A DNA stretch of 64,000 bases, from assembly GCA_005765155.1 (NCBI GenBank), contig VCCP01000001.1, positions 2,914,001-2,978,000 of the forward strand, read 5' to 3'. Shown here piece after piece: positions 62,930-64,000 of this stretch. Every line of letters begins with the position of its first letter. The stretch's first letter is position 1. Source of the DNA: Zelopaecilomyces penicillatus. Lineage: Eukaryota > Ascomycota > Sordariomycetes > Hypocreales > Pseudodiploosporaceae. The notes under the pieces are model-generated. The model saw only the letters and a program-made list of their open reading frames with translations, was not told where the DNA came from and ran no database searches. A program made the translations under genes and the position numbers.

Positions 62930-64000
62930 TTCTCTTTAATATGCTATATAATATATAGCTAGTCTTTTATAAAGGGTTTTTATAGGTTTAATAGATTTAA
63001 AAAATCTTAAATAATAAGGCTTATTAAAGCCTTAATTAATCTATTAATAGATATAGCCTTAATTATAAGATAATTTATTTTAAATAATTTATTAGTTATT
63101 TTTTATTTAATATTATAAAGTTTTAATAGGATATACTTTATTTAAATATATTAATAAGGATTCTTAATATTATTTATAAAGGCTATATTATTATAATATA
63201 GGTCTATAAGCTATTAAAAAGGGATTTTTAGCTTTATAAAAAGCCTAAAAAGTTATTTTAGCTTTTTTATAGCCTTTATTAAAGTATCTGATTTAGCTTT
63301 TATAATTAAAAAAGTTATAATAATCTATCTTTTTAACTTTTAATAAATAAATCTATTTATTAACTTAAAAAGATACCTATAAATAGATTTATTAATAGTT
63401 TTATAGTTTATAAAATTATTATTTAAATAGTTTAATAATTAAAAAGCTAACTATCTAGTTTATATAAAACCTAAAGGTTTATAAAGAATAACTAATTTTT
63501 TAAAACTATTTAAATATTTTAAAAGATTCTTAACTATATTATAATAATTAATATAATTTTATTATATATATTAAAAAAGTTATTAAATTAAAAAGATTAT
63601 ATTAAATCTAGAAAATAATATAAAGTATATTAAAATCTTTATAATCTATTAATAAATCTATTATTTAATAAAAATAAGAATCCTTTTTAAAGATTCTTTT
63701 AATACTTTAAATTATAAAGATATAGCCATAAGGGTTAAATTTTATAGCTAAAAGTATTAAAGAGCCTTATTAATATATTAAGATTAATATAATTATAGCT
63801 CTTTTTAATTTAATTATAATTAATTTAAACCCTTAAAAAGAAGGCTATAAGATCTTTATCTTTTATAATAAAGATCTTATTTAATAGATATTTTAATTTA
63901 TTAATATAAAATAAATTAAATCCTATAATAAAATAATTATTAATATAGATAATAATAAATATATTAATTTAAATATTAATAAAAATAGCTAGATTAAAGA
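62930..64000. other. AT-rich block continuing to the window edge
   Basis: About 1.1 kb of A/T-rich sequence with slightly more AAGCC/GGCTT tokens than the left part of the block. No readable gene or repeat end is visible; the block extends past the window. Confidence 0.6.

Overview
The window is nuclear DNA from a filamentous ascomycete. Short (about 50-75 bp) GT-AG introns with CTAAC-like branch points, a fungal gene set (an ech42-type GH18 chitinase, a meiotic Ama1/Mfr1-like APC/C activator, a Syn8-like SNARE, an Sfi1 spindle pole body protein, a DUF3669 protein) and long AT-rich blocks of mutated retrotransposons all point this way. The chitinase looks closest to those of Hypocreales; a narrower placement is not supported.

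Layout. 1-5170 is gene-poor DNA with short TACC/GGTA motifs, a GT-rich tract and the chitinase promoter. 5171-15168 is a compact gene block: chitinase (+, 3 introns), APC/C activator (+, 3 introns), SNARE (-, 1 intron, convergent with the activator), a conserved protein of unknown function (+, divergent from the SNARE gene) and a broken DUF3669 gene (+). 15.2-20.8 kb is extremely AT-rich and holds an old LTR, a long 9-bp satellite and a GC-richer terminal-inverted-repeat element. An Sfi1 gene (-, 20982 to 24286) sits as an island between this block and a second AT-rich block that runs from about 24.53 kb to the end of the window.

The second block (over 39 kb) has no credible gene. It is a layered graveyard of Ty3/gypsy elements with the marks of repeat-induced point mutation (RIP): C-to-T and G-to-A transitions, TAA/TAG stops where glutamine is expected, almost no CpA/TpG. 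Its clearest part is a nest: a roughly 475-bp LTR (here LTR-B) is split by two same-strand copies of one large gypsy element (gypsy-A). Copy 1 is 37677-49879 with target duplication AATAT; copy 2 is 50050-62883 with target duplication AATAG. Copy 2 keeps readable traces of protease, reverse transcriptase, RNase H and integrase, followed by a further long decayed frame of unknown function. A second, different gypsy lineage (gypsy-C) is recognisable from gag-like and RNase H-like traces near 31.4-35.7 kb.

The genes do not form a pathway. The window reads as a border between a normal gene neighbourhood and RIP-made heterochromatin, with one gene broken at the border (DUF3669) and one intact housekeeping gene (sfi1) enclosed by it. 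I found no evidence for an obviously new enzymatic system; the most unusual items are the extra frame of gypsy-A, the regularly spaced palindromes of LTR-B, the possible intron-split start codon of sfi1 and the replaced zero-layer residue of the SNARE.
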